From Prorocentrum cordatum (lineage: Eukaryota; Sar; Dinophyceae; Prorocentrales; Prorocentraceae): a stretch of 64,000 nucleotides of DNA. The DNA is taken from assembly GCA_963575745.1 (NCBI GenBank), contig CAUYUJ010019608.1:90001-154000 (forward strand). The letters run 5' to 3'. The translations under genes and the position numbers were made by a program. The notes beneath the pieces were generated by a model. That model made no database searches, was not told the DNA's origin, and was given only the letters and a program-made list of their open reading frames with translations. Positions 1 through 13,200 of the stretch are shown one piece after another. The stretch's first letter is position 1; every line of letters begins with the position of its first letter.

Positions 1-110
1 CGGGGTGCGCCCTGACTAGAATTTCGAAGCGAATCCAGCGGTGGCGACGAGGCCCGCCCAGGAAGCCCAAGGGGGGGAAAACGATGCAAGGAAAACCGTA
101 TGCGTCCCTG
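1..110 (+). repeat. Dispersed repeat R, copy 1 (cut by window edge)
   Basis: The start GTGCGCCCTGACTAGAATTTCGAAGCGAATCCAGCGGTGGCGACGA (shown in parts: TTTCGAAGCGAATCCAGCGG is the core) recurs at 2815-2945, 26515-26685 and 43980-44100 in the same orientation. Confidence 0.7.
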
Positions 111-484
111 GTCTTCCTCTGGCCGCGGGCCCGCACCCAGGGTCACTTGGAGGGTGAAAGAGGGGGTCTGCAACAGGGGGTCTTCAATGGGGGCTGAATG
201 GCCCATGTATGCTCAATGTATCGCTCATGTATGTGATCGGGTACGATTGGCATCCAATGCTGGCTGTCATTGGTGGCCAGTCATTCGTGCCCGCGCGTTG
301 CCCGCGCGGGCGCACGCGCCGTCCATCCATTATCGTTCATGCGTGCGGGCGTTCTTGCATATTGCGCGTGGGTCGGCGAAGTGGAGTGCAAGTGTGTCTT
401 GATTGTGCGGTTGATGATCGCGTATGTTCCCAAACGATGACTTCTCGACCCCCAAGACAGATTTGGAATGTGCCCCGCGATTTT

Positions 485-712
485 TCCAAAATGTGAATTC
501 ACATTTTCCTTTTTTCCCAAAATGTGAATTCACATTTTCCTTTTTCCCAAAATGTGAATTCACATTCTGGCCCCTTCATAAAGAATCCTACACAAAATTT
601 CAAAATGTGAATTCACATTTTCCTTTTTTCCCAAAATGTGAATTCACATTTTCCTTTTTCCCAAAATGTGAATTCACATTTTGCTTTTCCCCACAATGTG
701 AATTCACATTTT
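485..712. repeat. Array of seven 20-bp palindromes
   Basis: AAAATGTGAATTCACATTTT, a perfect inverted repeat with an EcoRI core, starts at 488, 519, 549 (last bases altered), 602, 633, 663 and 693 (one mismatch). Spacing is 30-31 bp apart from one 53-bp gap. Spacers are C/T-rich (CCTTTTTTCC type). There is no coding sense: the open frames here arise from the repeat. Confidence 0.95.
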
Positions 713-957
713 GCCCTGGCCATCAAGATCCCCAAAACTGAGGCGCAGTGTTCCGCATGCCAGATTGGCTGGGCAGATTTCGACACTCACCCGACCGCTT
801 TCGTGTGTTCCAGCCTGTTCTTGTTGCGCCCTTAGCGCACGTTGCCCTCGTCGCCTTTCCCGAGCCCCCCGCCCCCTTGCTTCCTTTCCCCTCAAGTCTC
901 GCGCGCGGGTGCAGGCGGGGGGCTTCAATTAGTTCCCCCGCCGAACACATCAATCGA

Positions 958-1112
958 GGATGCATCGCCCATTCATGACTTTAAAAAACATCATTGCCGG
1001 GACCCTGCGCCCGACCCCCACTTTCACCCTCCAAGTCACTCTGGCGCAGGGTCACCCTTACGCGTAGCCAGCGATGCATCGGCGACGTCGGCGATGCATC
1101 GGCGACGTCAAC
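958..1112. mobile_element. Degenerate inverted-repeat element, family D
   Basis: The left end GGATGCATCGCCCATTCATG and the right end with two copies of GCGATGCATCGGCGACGTC resemble the ends of the family D elements at 19.5, 20.1 and 24.3 kb. Confidence 0.5.
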
Positions 1113-1234
1113 GTGGAGAAAACGTCTGAGATGTCGAGACTCGCGCGTAGCCGGAATCCCTCCCTCCTGCAGGCCTGGCCGTCTCCTCTCTCTCCTGGGC
1201 GCGGGTGGCGGCGCCTCTGCATCATCGAGCGCGC

Positions 1235-1273
1235 CAGCTTGAGGGCTTGGGCGACCTGGGCGTCCAGCGCGGC
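1235..1273 (-). CDS. Candidate exon 8: AALDAQVAQALKL
   Basis: A 39-nt segment of 13 codons, phase 0, with acceptor GGGCAG|GCC and possible donor AAGCTG|GCGCGC (GC donor). Evidence is its colinear position, the AG|GCC acceptor matching the exon 7 donor (AGGCC at both), a helix-forming sequence, a nearby upstream (GAG)n tract on the sense strand, and a diverged second copy at 3445-3479. I cannot match this part firmly to the family, so it is weaker than exons 2-7. Confidence 0.5.
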
Positions 1274-4200
1274 CTGCCCCTCCTCACTACGGCCACTCCT
1301 CACTCATGCGCCTCCTCCTCCTCCTTCTCCTCCTCTTCCTCCTCCTCCTTTTCCTCCTCCTCCTCCTCCTTACACCTTTACTTCGAAGGAGCTGTTTGTT
1401 GAAAGGAAACAAGCCTTAACAAAAAAAATGTGGTTTCTGTGTTGCGCGACAACCGCCGCGGCGCGTCCGAATTGCTGAGCCACGTCCTGCGCTCGCGCCC
1501 TGAATCTTCTGTCAAGGAGCATCTCCACTCGCTGAAAACATGTCCAAACGTCGCCGCGACCCGATGTAACGAGACCCGGATCACCCGAGCAAGTGCGTCG
1601 CGGGAAGAACCGGCTGGAAAACAGGGCCCCCCCGCCCCCCGACCAGGCCCTAGCTCCGCATCACCACCGCATCCCCAGGGCTGTATTAAGTCAGACCGCG
1701 GACCTTCCTAAACGAGGAAACGGCTTTACTAAAGCGAGGGAGCGGCATCACTAAAGCGAAAAGACGGCTTCACTAAAGCGAGGAAGCGACTTCAGGAAAG
1801 GCGCGCCGCTCGATACATTCAGGAAAAACGACGTTTTACGAAAACGAAAAGAAAACATGTAGTGAAGCGGAATAACGGCTGGGGTAAATTGCGCGAAGAA
1901 TCCTCGCTCATCCCATAAAATCTGGCCCCGGACTCCAGGAGCGAGGGCGGGGCACAAGTTCGCCCGTGGGCCCGGGCCCCGTCGCCGCCGTCGCCGCGAT
2001 GTTCGTCGTCGCCGCCGTCGCCGTTGCCGCCGCCGTCGCCACCGTCGGCGCAGGCGCCGCCGTCGTCGTCGCCGTCGCGTTGTCGTCGCCGCGACGCCCA
2101 CGCATTCGCGTGATTACGAGCGGTGGGTCGCGCGCGACCGCGCGCGCCACTGCGCTCGCATTTCCGCTCGTCCGACGGGGGCCCAGGCGGACATCATGAT
2201 ATGTTTTATGATCGCAACTCGTTTAAAGTATCAGTGGGAGAAAAACCTCGAATCCTCCACATCCTCCTCACTCTGATCATCCGCCCCCCCCTCCTCCTCC
2301 TCCTCCTCCTCCTCCTCCTCCTTCTCCTCATCCCCTTCCTCCTCCTCCTCCTCCTCCTCCTCCTCCTCCTCCACATCCCCCTCGCTCGCCTCGTCGTGCT
2401 CCTTAGGACAGCTCCTCATATCGTTCTCACCCGCATCGTCCTTCCTGTCATTGACCGCCTCCTCCTCCTCCTCCTAACCCAATCCTTTTTCCGACAAAAA
2501 TGACTCCTCCCTGTCGCACCCCCAAGCGTGTCAGTAGGGTGGGCCGGGCGCTTCGCCTGAGACTGTCTCACCAATTATGATCCTGAATCTTGGACTTTGC
2601 AACAGTTTCAAGGATAAGGCGGGTCCTTTTCAAACTGTGTCTCCCACCCAATTTTTCCTCAATAGGCACCCACAGCCCCGGGGGGGACCTCAGGGGGCGC
2701 CAACCAGGCCCCAAGATGACCCCAATACACGAAAACTAATGCCAAGAGGCCACGAACGAAGGCCCGATTTGGGGAAACCATAAGGTAATGATACTGCTAC
2801 TCCCCAGACCTCTCCCTGGACGCGTCCTGACAAGGACTTCGAGGCGATTCCAGCGGTGGCGACAAGGGCCTCCAAGGAGGCCCAAAACGGGGGAAACGGG
2901 CGAAGGGGTAGCGGTAGCAGTACCTTTCCTCTTCAAAATGATATACCTCAGATAGTGCCAAGAGGCCATGAACGAACGCCCAAGTCACTCAAGGACAGAT
3001 CGAGATCATCAGACGTTCAACATGGTGCGCTTCCTGGGCCCCTCGGATCCAGGCCTCGGAGGAGCCAACGAGGGGCAAAAAGAGCCCACTGGCCCAGGAC
3101 AGCCCAGAGGGGTGCCCCAAGTTGACCAAAGGAGGCTCCTCGAGGCTCCCGGGACGGCCCCCACAGGCACCCAGACGAGCGAGAGGTGCACAACACAGTA
3201 ACAAGACGGCACAATAAAGCCCCAAGATGACCCCAGCGGGCCCCAGGGACCCCAAGAGGGTCTCACGAGGGCTCCAGAGGAGCCCATGACAGGATTAGGC
3301 GCGGGAGGTGTCACATGTTGCGGCATTATGGGCGGTGCTCGAAGCGTCGCCATGGCTGAGTGCGAACTGCAGGACAAAAGTGGCCCCTGCACTCAAGAAA
3401 GATATGTTGTTTTCCCGCCCCCCCCACCCATCCATCCCTACTGCCTGAGAGCTTCGGCAACCTGGGTGTCCAGCACGGCCTACCCCCACCTCCTCCTTCT
3501 CCTCCTCTGGCTTCTCCTCTCTTATCCACTCCCTCCCTCTCCGCCTCCTCCTCCTCCTCCTCCTCCTCCTCCGTAGCCATTTTGGCTCAAGGCTGATGCT
3601 TTTGCGGGCTGAGCCCGCATGGGCCAAACTGGATACCGCTAGTCCGCGGCAGTCTTCATCCTTCACGGAGGTCCCTTCCCCAGTCTGCCCTGGGGACAGG
3701 GGTTCGCTAGCCTCCATTCCTGTCCTGCCATGGCGTGGCGTCGGAGTGCGCCGTGGCGCACCGCTGGTGGCGAAGGGAAAGGCTCTTGGGTTTGGCAGCC
3801 TGAGAGTGCTGGCGGTCCTCAGACGGGGCCCCGTGGCAAGAAGAAGGTCAAGTCAAAAGACAACACGTACAAGGTCTGTTCTCTCTGCACGCACTGGGAG
3901 TACTCTCGTCATGGACACCGCGCTTGCAGTCTGTGCGGTGGCCAATACCTTGATGGTTCTCGTCCTGGGCATGGCGATCAGGCCCATCAGGGTGGTCCTG
4001 GCGGAGGCGGACTCGGTGCTGCTTCTGCCCCTGGCGCCGCTACTGTCCCGATGCCGCCCCACCTTGTGCAGGAGTTGGAGCGCTGGGCTGTTCACTACCC
4101 TGCCCTCGCAGGGGTGGCTCGCGATGCTGCCCCGCCTGCGCCTCCAGAGGTCCGTCTGTTCACGGCTTGTGAGCTGGATCAGATGGCCGCGCTCGAGCAG

Positions 4201-7200
4201 ACGAGGCTTGCTCGAGAAGTGGAGGCCGCATCCAAGAACGAGAGATTGGCTGCCCAGGAGGTGCAATGGAGGTTGGACCGTTTCAACCGTGCAAAGGCTA
4301 CGATGGAGGAGATGCAGAATAATCACCTCATGGCGGAGCAGAACCTCGAGGTGGCTCGCCGTGAGACGCGAGAGGCCGACTCCAGGAAGTTGGCTTTCAG
4401 TGTCGAGAGGTTCAAGCAGAGCAAGATGGATGAGCAGCGGCGCGAAGCTGAGCGCCAGGCTCAGGCGGCCGCGGACGCAGGCCGCCTCGACGCTTCAGGC
4501 GGGGCTCGCGCCCCCCCCGCCTGGCGGCGACGGCGGCCCCCAGCCTGCCGACGGCCCAGGCGCTGCAGGCGGGGTTTGCGCCCCCCCGCCTGGCAATATC
4601 CCTTGGCTACGCGGCCGTCTCGTCGACTTCGTTTACGTGGAGTCCCGCCTGCATGAGTTCGACGATTCCATGCTCGAGCTACTGGTCCGCTACTCTGGCA
4701 CCCAGCTCGAGAAGTGGCAACAGCATCGTCTCCACCCACAGCGCATGCGAGACGCTCAGCCCGACGATGTGTCTGAGTTGGGCAGTGCAGTTGGAGACGA
4801 GCTCGACCAAGTTGAACGTGACAAGTTCCGTGAGCTCAAGAAGAGAGCAGGCGAGGCTGGCTTGGACGCGGCCGCAGCCAAAGACTACACCGATCTGTTG
4901 CAGAAGAGGCTCATGGCTAAGTCGGTCAAGCGTGCGCGCACTTCCCAGGCCGTCACCTGCGACATGTGCCGCGCGTTCTGCACCGTCGCGGCCACCCAGA
5001 TGGACAGGCAGGGAGGCGTTGGAGGCGCTGCTGCTGCATGTGCGGCTGCTGCCTCTGGGGCCGCCCAATCTTCTGTGCCGCCGCGTGTTTGGCAATGCCC
5101 CTCCGCCCCACGGGCGGCTGATGCCCGACCAAGGAGAGCTCAAGTCCTTGATCTCTCCTGCTGTCGCTAAGCACGTGCATTTTAAGTTTGCGAATATAAC
5201 TCAGTGGTCGGAGCTCACTCAGGACTTTCTGGCAGCTAAGGTTTCTGAGGTTGATGGAATATTCATGGCTGAACACCATGTCAGAGGGCCTGAATGTTTT
5301 CGAGCCAAGAAGGATTGCCGCCACATGAAGTGGTCACCCTACTTTCAGGAAGCTCTTGGCTCGCCTTGGGGGGGAACTCACGGATGGGGTTGCTGCTGTC
5401 GTCCAGCCACGTCTCTGCTTTCGCAAGTTTCTTGCCCAAGCGCGAGGGGCTAAGCAGGCGGGTGCAGGAGAATGTTGGTTCTTTCTCGAATTGCGTCTGA
5501 AGGCGTGTACGGTAGCTGTTGGAGTCATCTACCTTGTGCCATCCATTGGAGTTTCTGGAGTGAACTCTTGTCGTCTGCGTGCGGTTGCTGAATTCGTTCG
5601 GGGTCTGTATATCCCATGGTTCCTGATGGGCGATTTTAACATGTCGGTTGATTTCCTGGAGGATGCTGGAGTCTTGGAACTGATGTCCGCTCGAACCCTG
5701 GCCCCTGGCAACGTTGAGTTTACCTGTTCGGTTGGGGAAACGATGATTGATTACGTCGTGTGCTCTCACCTGTTGTTCCCTTACCTCGAAGTGTATGCCG
5801 ACCTCCTGTCCCCATTCAAGACGCACGCGTGCTTGGACGTGATCTTGGACCTCGAGGCCATGGTGGAGCCCCAGTGTATTCGCGTGAAGCCCCTGGAGGT
5901 TCCTGAGGCCCTGGGCCCTGACAATCACTGGCTCACTTATATGTCGGCGGCCCAAAGCTTTGGGGGACCCTGGCAAAGGCATCCTGGAGGCTCCCTTGGT
6001 CATGCCTGAGGACCTTTATGAGGCTATGTCTGATCATTCGAAGGAGCTCTTGTCTAGGAGTCTTGGGATGCAGTATCTTATTTGGTCTCGTGCTATGGAG
6101 TTGCGAGCTCTTTCACGCGCGTGCGCTCTTGTTTCTGATCCACGCAGATATCTTGGTCGCGGTTCCATGCTGAAGCGAAAGGACTGTTCTCTGATGACTC
6201 GCAATGTGCAGGCGCAGAGTTTTCGGAATCCTGACTTGTCCGTTTGGTCTCTCGTTTCCAGCCGACTGTATGAGTTATGGCGGCTCACATGCAAGTCACC
6301 TTTCCCTGATGCTGCTCGCCAGCATCGCACTGTTCTCTCTGCCTTGGCGGCCGACGTCTTTGCTCACATCGAGCCCCTCGTCAGCCCAGAAGACGCTGAG
6401 AGTTGGAAGGAGATGCTTGAGAACCCCCCACGATCTGAAGGTACGTTGCGAAACCTTGTCGACGCTGCAGGTGATGTTTGTGCTAAATCATGGTCCCTTG
6501 CTCGTGCCAAGACTAGGAGTAGCATGAAAACCTGGTTGACGTCGTCGTTACCTCGGGGGGCTAGCCCTGTTCATCGTTTCCTGAAAGCTGAAGAAAAGGT
6601 TTGGGTTGAATACTTGGAGACTCCTGGAGGCATCGTGAATACCCCAAAAGATATGATGAGATATCGTGAAGATAAGTGGTCGTCTTGGTGGACTCCTTCC
6701 GCGCAGCAGCTGTCTTGTTTGAATGCGGGCATGGGCGAACTTAGGTCACAAGCCTTAGTCGCTCTGGAAGATACCCCCTTGCTCGAAGTTTCTGATGTTG
6801 CTCGTGCGTGTACTTGCTTCAGGGCGAAGACCGCTCTCGGTGCTGATATGTGGTCCCCTCGTGCTCTTTTGGACGCTCCAGTGGATTCTCTCGAAGTGTT
6901 CACTGGCATCTTGCGTTCTGTGGAGGAGAATGGGTGCTTTCCCCCTCAGTGCTATGTCTGTCTCATGGCGTTGCTGCCGAAGTCTATATGTGATGAGCGG
7001 GCAATCGCGAAGTGCCCCAGCATCTACAGGATCTTTTGCAAGGCCAGAGGCTTTGACATCGATGATTGGAGCAAGGCCCACATTGACTTCTGGGACTCTG
7101 CGGTCAAGGGCTCGTCGGCCTTGAAGGCTGCCCTATTTCGTGGGTTGGCCCATGAAGTGGCCCGTGCCTGTGGGTTCAACTCCTGTGCCCTCCACTGGGA

Positions 7201-10200
7201 CCTCGAGAAGTTCTTTGACTCCGTGAGCCCCAGCAAGCTTCTGCACTTGGCGGTGAATCAAGATTACCCCGCCCACCTGTTGTACATGGGGCTCCTCATC
7301 CACACGTCTCTGAGGCTTTTGGAAGTGTCTGGGAGCCTTTCGAAGGTGTTGGCCTCTGGTGAGTCCATCTTGGCGGGTCGTTGTCAGAGTATGCCCTGGG
7401 TCAAGTGCTACCTGCACGGGGTCCTGGAGAAGGCTCATAATAGGATCCCTGGAGGACCTGGGGACCACCCACATGTTTGTGTCCCAATTTGGTCGTATGT
7501 TGACGACATCACACAGCACCTGCAAGGCTCTGTCGCTTTCATCTGCCGCTACCTGCCCCAGGCCGCTGCCGATTTTCAGCATGATATCTCTGAGCTGGGG
7601 TGCGTTGTCAACTCTGAGTCGCTTGCAGTCGCCTCGTCCGTGGAGCTGCAGCGGCTCCTGCAGGACGAGTTCAGGAGATATGAAGTCTCCATTTCTTTCG
7701 CCGATGGAGTGAAGGATCTTGGATCTGTCACTACTGCCAGTAAAAGGCGACCCACCTGGAAGGTCCAGCAGAGACGCTCGCTCGCTTTCCGTCGTGCCAG
7801 GAAGTTGAGTTACCTTGCCAAGCTTTGTGGTGCTTCTCGTAAGGTTTTCAAGCCAGGCATTTTAGCTGTGGGTACCTGGGGCCATGCTCTCCTTGGGCTT
7901 CCTGCAGGTGCTATTGGGCAGTTCAGATCCTCGGCTGCTGCGTGCTCTGGATGTTGGTCGTCTGGGGCTTGTGTTAGCACTGTGTTGCGGGTGTTGCATG
8001 ATACTAAAGATGACCCTGTTTATCGGCTCCGTGTTGAACAACTTGCCCTGATTTCGGAAGTTTGGATTTCTCTTCCTGAAGGTCTTCGGTCTGGAGTTCG
8101 GAGAGTCTGGGAGGCCCTGCACGACACGATCGGTAAGTCACAGGAGTCGAGTCGTTGGCGTCTCGTTCGAGGTCCCATTGCAGCCCTGTATGTTACTGTT
8201 TTGGATCTAGGATGGGAACCACGACATGTTGATGAGTGGCGTGCAAGTGTTGGTGTCACGCTTAGGTTGAATGGTGCAGATTTCAAGTACCATCTTACCT
8301 CGGCTGTCCGTGAGTCTTGCTCGTCCATTGTCTGGGCCAAGGCCGCTCAGCACTTCTGCGGGCAAGGCTTAGAGACAGGTGCTGACCTCACTGTGCTTCG
8401 TGCCAAGCACAAAAAGTTGCTCGACGACGGCGACTTTAAGGGCGCCGCCCTTTTGATTACGATTGCTGTCGGAGGTTCCTGGCCCGAGTCGCGTCTGCAA
8501 GGCTGTGGATATTTGACCTCAGGCCGTTGTTCCCGATGTGGTGACGCGCGGGAAACACCTCTGCACCGTTGTTGGGGATGTCCGTGTAACCAGTACTTGA
8601 CTGATCCGAGTATTGAGAATAGTGAATATTTGGTTCATGATGCCCTTGCTGCTGACCCTCATAGTGCTCTCTTTACTCGTGGGGTACCCTGCCTTGATGC
8701 ATCTTGTGGCCACCTGCCTCCACCCTCTGCTCGTACCTGGACATGGGGCACCCTGAGGGCTCAACGCCGGGTTCCTGGAGGTGTGTGGGGCCTCGATGGT
8801 TCTGGAGGGGTTCACGCCAGAGATAAGATATTGAGGCGTTGCGGTTGGGTTATTGTCAGTCTTGGGGTTACAGATGGTCTCCCGTTGCAGCTGGATACCA
8901 TTATGTGTGGTGGTCTTCCTACATTAGAGCAGTCTAGTCCCCGAGCTGAACGTTATGCATTTATCATGGTTCTGAGTCATACTGTGGGTGATATATTGTG
9001 CTACTCTGATTATTTGCCCTTGGTGGGAGGGCTAAGGCAGCCACGAGCTCAGATTGTCGCTGGCAGCTCGATGCTCGATCCGTGGGTTCGGATCTGATCG
9101 GCCTTGGACGCTCGTGGTCCTGGTTCTGTCGGCGTCCTGTGGACCAAGAGCCACTCGACGACCCACCAGAGAGCCCAATTCGCCATTGGGGGGGAGGAGT
9201 TGTTCCTGAATTGGTGTGCTGATTTCTTTGCGGGGTGGGCCACTGAACGTGTGGCCCCCTCCCCCGAGCAAGTTGATGTGACTGCGTTTGTTGATCGTGT
9301 CACGTCTCACACGCTTGACCGCCTTCTGGCGGTGCATCGGGAGGTTGTGGAGCAGAATCCCCGCCGTGTTTCTGATCGGCTTGGCCGTCCTCCCCCTCGG
9401 CCCCCTCCTATCCCTGCCTTCCAGGTCCGCCTTAGGAGAATGAGGTGCGCGGGTCATGAGCCGACCTTGAAAGGTACGGCTCTCCGCTGCCAGATCTGTG
9501 TGCGTCGGTTCAAATTGAAGGGCCGTGTCCAGGACTTCTGCCCTGGTCCCTGTCTCGGGCCCGCTCACCTTTCCTCTGATCCGCTCGCGCACCCCTTGTA
9601 TCCTTCGTGCGCGGGCAATCACAGGTTGAATGTGTTCCGCGGTGTGCTGTATTGCGAGCACTGTGGTGCCCATGCCAGTGGGCGCAATGTGCAAAGCCTG
9701 GCCAAACCCTGTAAGACTGATCGTACCCCCACGAAGGCTGGGAGGGAGGTCTTGTCCAGGTTGGCTCGTGGTCTTCCCCCCAAGAGTGGTGGCAAGTTCC
9801 CCCAGGCTTGAGTGTTAGGTCGTGCCCAGGCTTGACCTGGTCTCCACGGGTTTGCATCATCATCATCCTCCTCCTCCTCCTCCTCCCCGTCTTCCTTCTC
9901 GATACGCCCAAAAAGCTCGATAATGCTCCTCCTCCTCCTCCTCCTCCTCTTCCTCCTCCTCCAGCTTTGCGGGCCTCCCCGTTGTCGATCAGCGAGGCGC
10001 TGGCGTGGTGCTTGGACAGCACGGCGATGGCCGAGTCCAGGGCCTCTGCGCGACCCAGGTGCCCGAGGCACAGGGCGAGGTGCGCACGTCGGCGGCGATC
10101 CTCATAAACCCGTCCCCCACCCCCCGCCATCGCCTCGGGCGGGTGGTATTGGGAGGTGACCTGAATAGGGGGCAAAGGAAATTATCCTCAAGGGGCCCTG

Positions 10201-13200
10201 TAGGGCCTCATTGGGCAGCTGCAAGAAGGGCCCCAAAGGGCCCCTTTAGGGCCCTTGTCTTCCCCCCCCCCGCATGTTAGGCCACCCCCCTTGACCACCA
10301 CCCGCCCGACCCCCGTAGTCGTCCTCGCCCTCCCCCGCGCCCTCAAGCGAATTTCTCCTCCTCCCCCTCCTTCTCCGCCTCGTCTCATCCTCCTCTTCGC
10401 CCGCCTCCGCATCCCAACACCAACTCGGCGTCCATGTTTTATATCCCACCGCTCTCCTCCCGGGTTCGCCCATCACATTCAAATGTTCCTCCACCCTTCC
10501 GCCTTATTGATAATGACTCCTTCTCACTCCCAGGCACGGATGAGTCACTAATGCGGGCTGAGCATTGCGTCTAAGCCCTCACGGAAGTCTGTTACCCTCT
10601 CTGCGGTTTAACAAAACACGGGCGTTGATGAGAACTTGGCGCTCGCGCTAGCGAAACACACTTGCACAGCGAAGAACCCGAGCAGCAACACTGATGGGCA
10701 GCCGCCGATGGCAGCGGTGATGGTGACGATGCTGAAAATGATGATGATGGTGATGACTATGTCAATGATGACGCTGATGGTGACGACGGTGGTGGTGCTG
10801 ACGATGGCGATGGAATTGATGACGCTTTCGATGGTGATAGCGATTGTGCTGATAAGGGTGAGGAGGACTTGCGCGACCGCATGACCTAATGATGTTATGC
10901 GTATGTGGATTGATCGACCAATCGGTTTCGAATGATGCGGATCACATACATGCAGGAAGTGTTGGAAAGCCTCTGTAGATTCTAAGTTCGCAGGGATTTC
11001 GACATGCGCTTGCGGATACGCGCGTTTGGTCCACATATCAATGCGTAGCAGCATGGATGGGCTCGCGGGTTTGCAGAACGTGGGCGACATGTGCGCGCGT
11101 GGCCCGCACTGTCTGGTATGAAATGGAATATAAAACAACAATGGTTGTTTCTTGAGAGTTCAGCAAATTGAGGGTGCGCAGATGCTCTGCAATGTGTACT
11201 AAGAGAAAGCCAAAACGTAATTGAACATAACCTGTGCTTGAACATCTAGGGCTTGGTTTAGCGAGCTGATGTTGGCATGCGAACGCGCGGCGGGGCACGA
11301 ACATGCCCGCAACCTTGTGCAAGCAACACAAAACGGATATCAACGCATTATTACTTCTGCGTTCGCGGCATGGAAAGGGGGATCGAGCACGGCCTGGTTG
11401 GCATTCATCGCGAACCATACACGGGAAATGGAGTAAGAAAATCAGAAAGGATAAATCTGGCGTTAATGGCTGGGTATTGTCGATTTGTTTGGCACGTTCG
11501 CCAGATGCTCTGATACGCATGTTGTTTTAGATACCGAGGGGCATGATTGAACACTGCATTCAGTAAGCGGGCGGGTGCGGAAGGGGCTGAGACCTTCTTC
11601 CAATTTACGCTCTCACTAAACACCTCACCAATCTATGTGTTTGGCAATGGAATCCACATGGAGAGTATAAGTGGTATAAGACATGCGGTGCAACGTACAT
11701 GGTGCAACCATGTGCGGCAATCCCTGCGGCGCAGTCGATGTGGTGCAACGCACTTGTCAATACCCGCCACCGTGCCCGAAGGCACGAATTGGAGCGTCCT
11801 CGAGTCTACTCGAGCTCTCATTGCAAGTAGTTCATGAGGGTGCCACAACCCGGCACTCCGGGTGCTCCTGGGATTTCCTCGGTTGCTCGTGCTACTTTTG
11901 CGAAAACCCAGCGTGGCCAAACATGCGTCCTGAAACGCTATTGGGCGCCTCCTGGGCCGTTTTGGGGGCCTTGAACGGCAGCCCAAAAGGCCCAGATCGT
12001 CAAAACACATTGATTCGGTTGGCTTTAGCATCACCACCTTTTTCGATCTTTCAGGCGCCCAGAACAGCCCAAGAGGCGCCTGAGATTGCCTAAGAACTGC
12101 CCAAGAGCCCCCAAGGGACCAAGAGGGGCCCAAGAGGCCCCCAACAGCACCAAGAGGGGCCCGCAAAAGGAAACACGAACTGACATTTTGAACCCTCCGC
12201 CCCAAGGTCGTCCCAAGATCCCCCCGAGGCCCCCGATGTGCTCCCAAGAAGCCCCCAAGAGGCCCCGAGAGGCCCAAATCAAACCCCAAAAGGCCCCGCA
12301 AAGGCCGCCGAGACGCCCCAAAACACTCCCAAAGCCGCTTCCGAGAGGTCTCCCAATAGATCCTTACAAGCATCCAACGGAGTCCCGACAGACAACTCAA
12401 GCACGGTTGTGGGATGGGCCGACGTCCACTAGATTAGAATCGTCAGCCCCACTGCTCGCGCAACTATCCCACCCACCAACCCGCAACTGATTGACAAACC
12501 CAATTTTGGCCGGCGACAACAGCGAAGACGATCACGGATATGATGCTTATGACGACGGTGGAAAAGACGCCGACGACGACGGTGATTCTAGTGATGGTGG
12601 CGATAACGGTGAAACAATGATTCCGGTGGCGATGATGCTGAAGATGGTTCTGGTCATACTTTTGGCGGCAAGCGCACGCGCAGAAACTTGACGCGGGCGA
12701 CGTCATCGACGATGAGCACGACGAGGGCGGCGGTGGTGATCCCGAAGAGGGTGATGATGATGAAGGTGATGCTGACGGTGACACCGAGGACGCGAACGAG
12801 GAACGAGGATGGCAACGATTGTGCAGATGAGGGCGGTGCACAAGTGCGCGGCCGCAGGAATGCTGACATCCTGCCGTGTTCCATTTGAAAGCAATTGGGG
12901 TACGTATGTTGAACACTTCTGCGCTGAAAACATGGGAAAACATATCGAATAGCAAATTCGATGCGCGCACGGCGGATGCGCGCGCGTGGCCCACATTGCA
13001 TTGTTTGACACAGTTGGTGGGCGCGCTGGTGATTGAACGTTGTCGGCATGCGCGCGCAACTCTCTAAACATCACTGTTTTCGTAAGTTTCCCACCGGCTG
13101 CGCGCGGAGGAACCTGGCAGCTTTTGCATTGAAGAAGCCATCGATACAACGTTGTTTTGACTAACCACGGCTGATTGTTTGAGCTCGTCGAACAACTGTT

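Larger units (their letters stand above)
3570..9860 (+). mobile_element. LINE retrotransposon with a spliced leader at its 5' end
   Basis: A near full-length non-LTR element. In order: spliced leader (3570-3591), 5' leader of about 140 nt, ORF1 (3730-5170), ORF2 (5121-9811) with endonuclease, reverse transcriptase, zinc motif and RNase H, then a short 3' end tapering into CATCATCATC at about 9855. Both outer flanks are (CTC)n, so the element appears inserted within a microsatellite. It is antisense to the host gene and enlarges intron 7, which without it would be mostly GAG repeat. Three +1 frame changes at homopolymers and one internal TGA make this copy inactive as read, unless some are sequencing errors. 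Confidence 0.9.

Noticed and set aside
485-712. CRISPR-like array (regular repeats and spacers)
   Set aside because: Spacers are nearly identical pyrimidine tracts, repeats are perfect palindromes, and the genome is eukaryotic.
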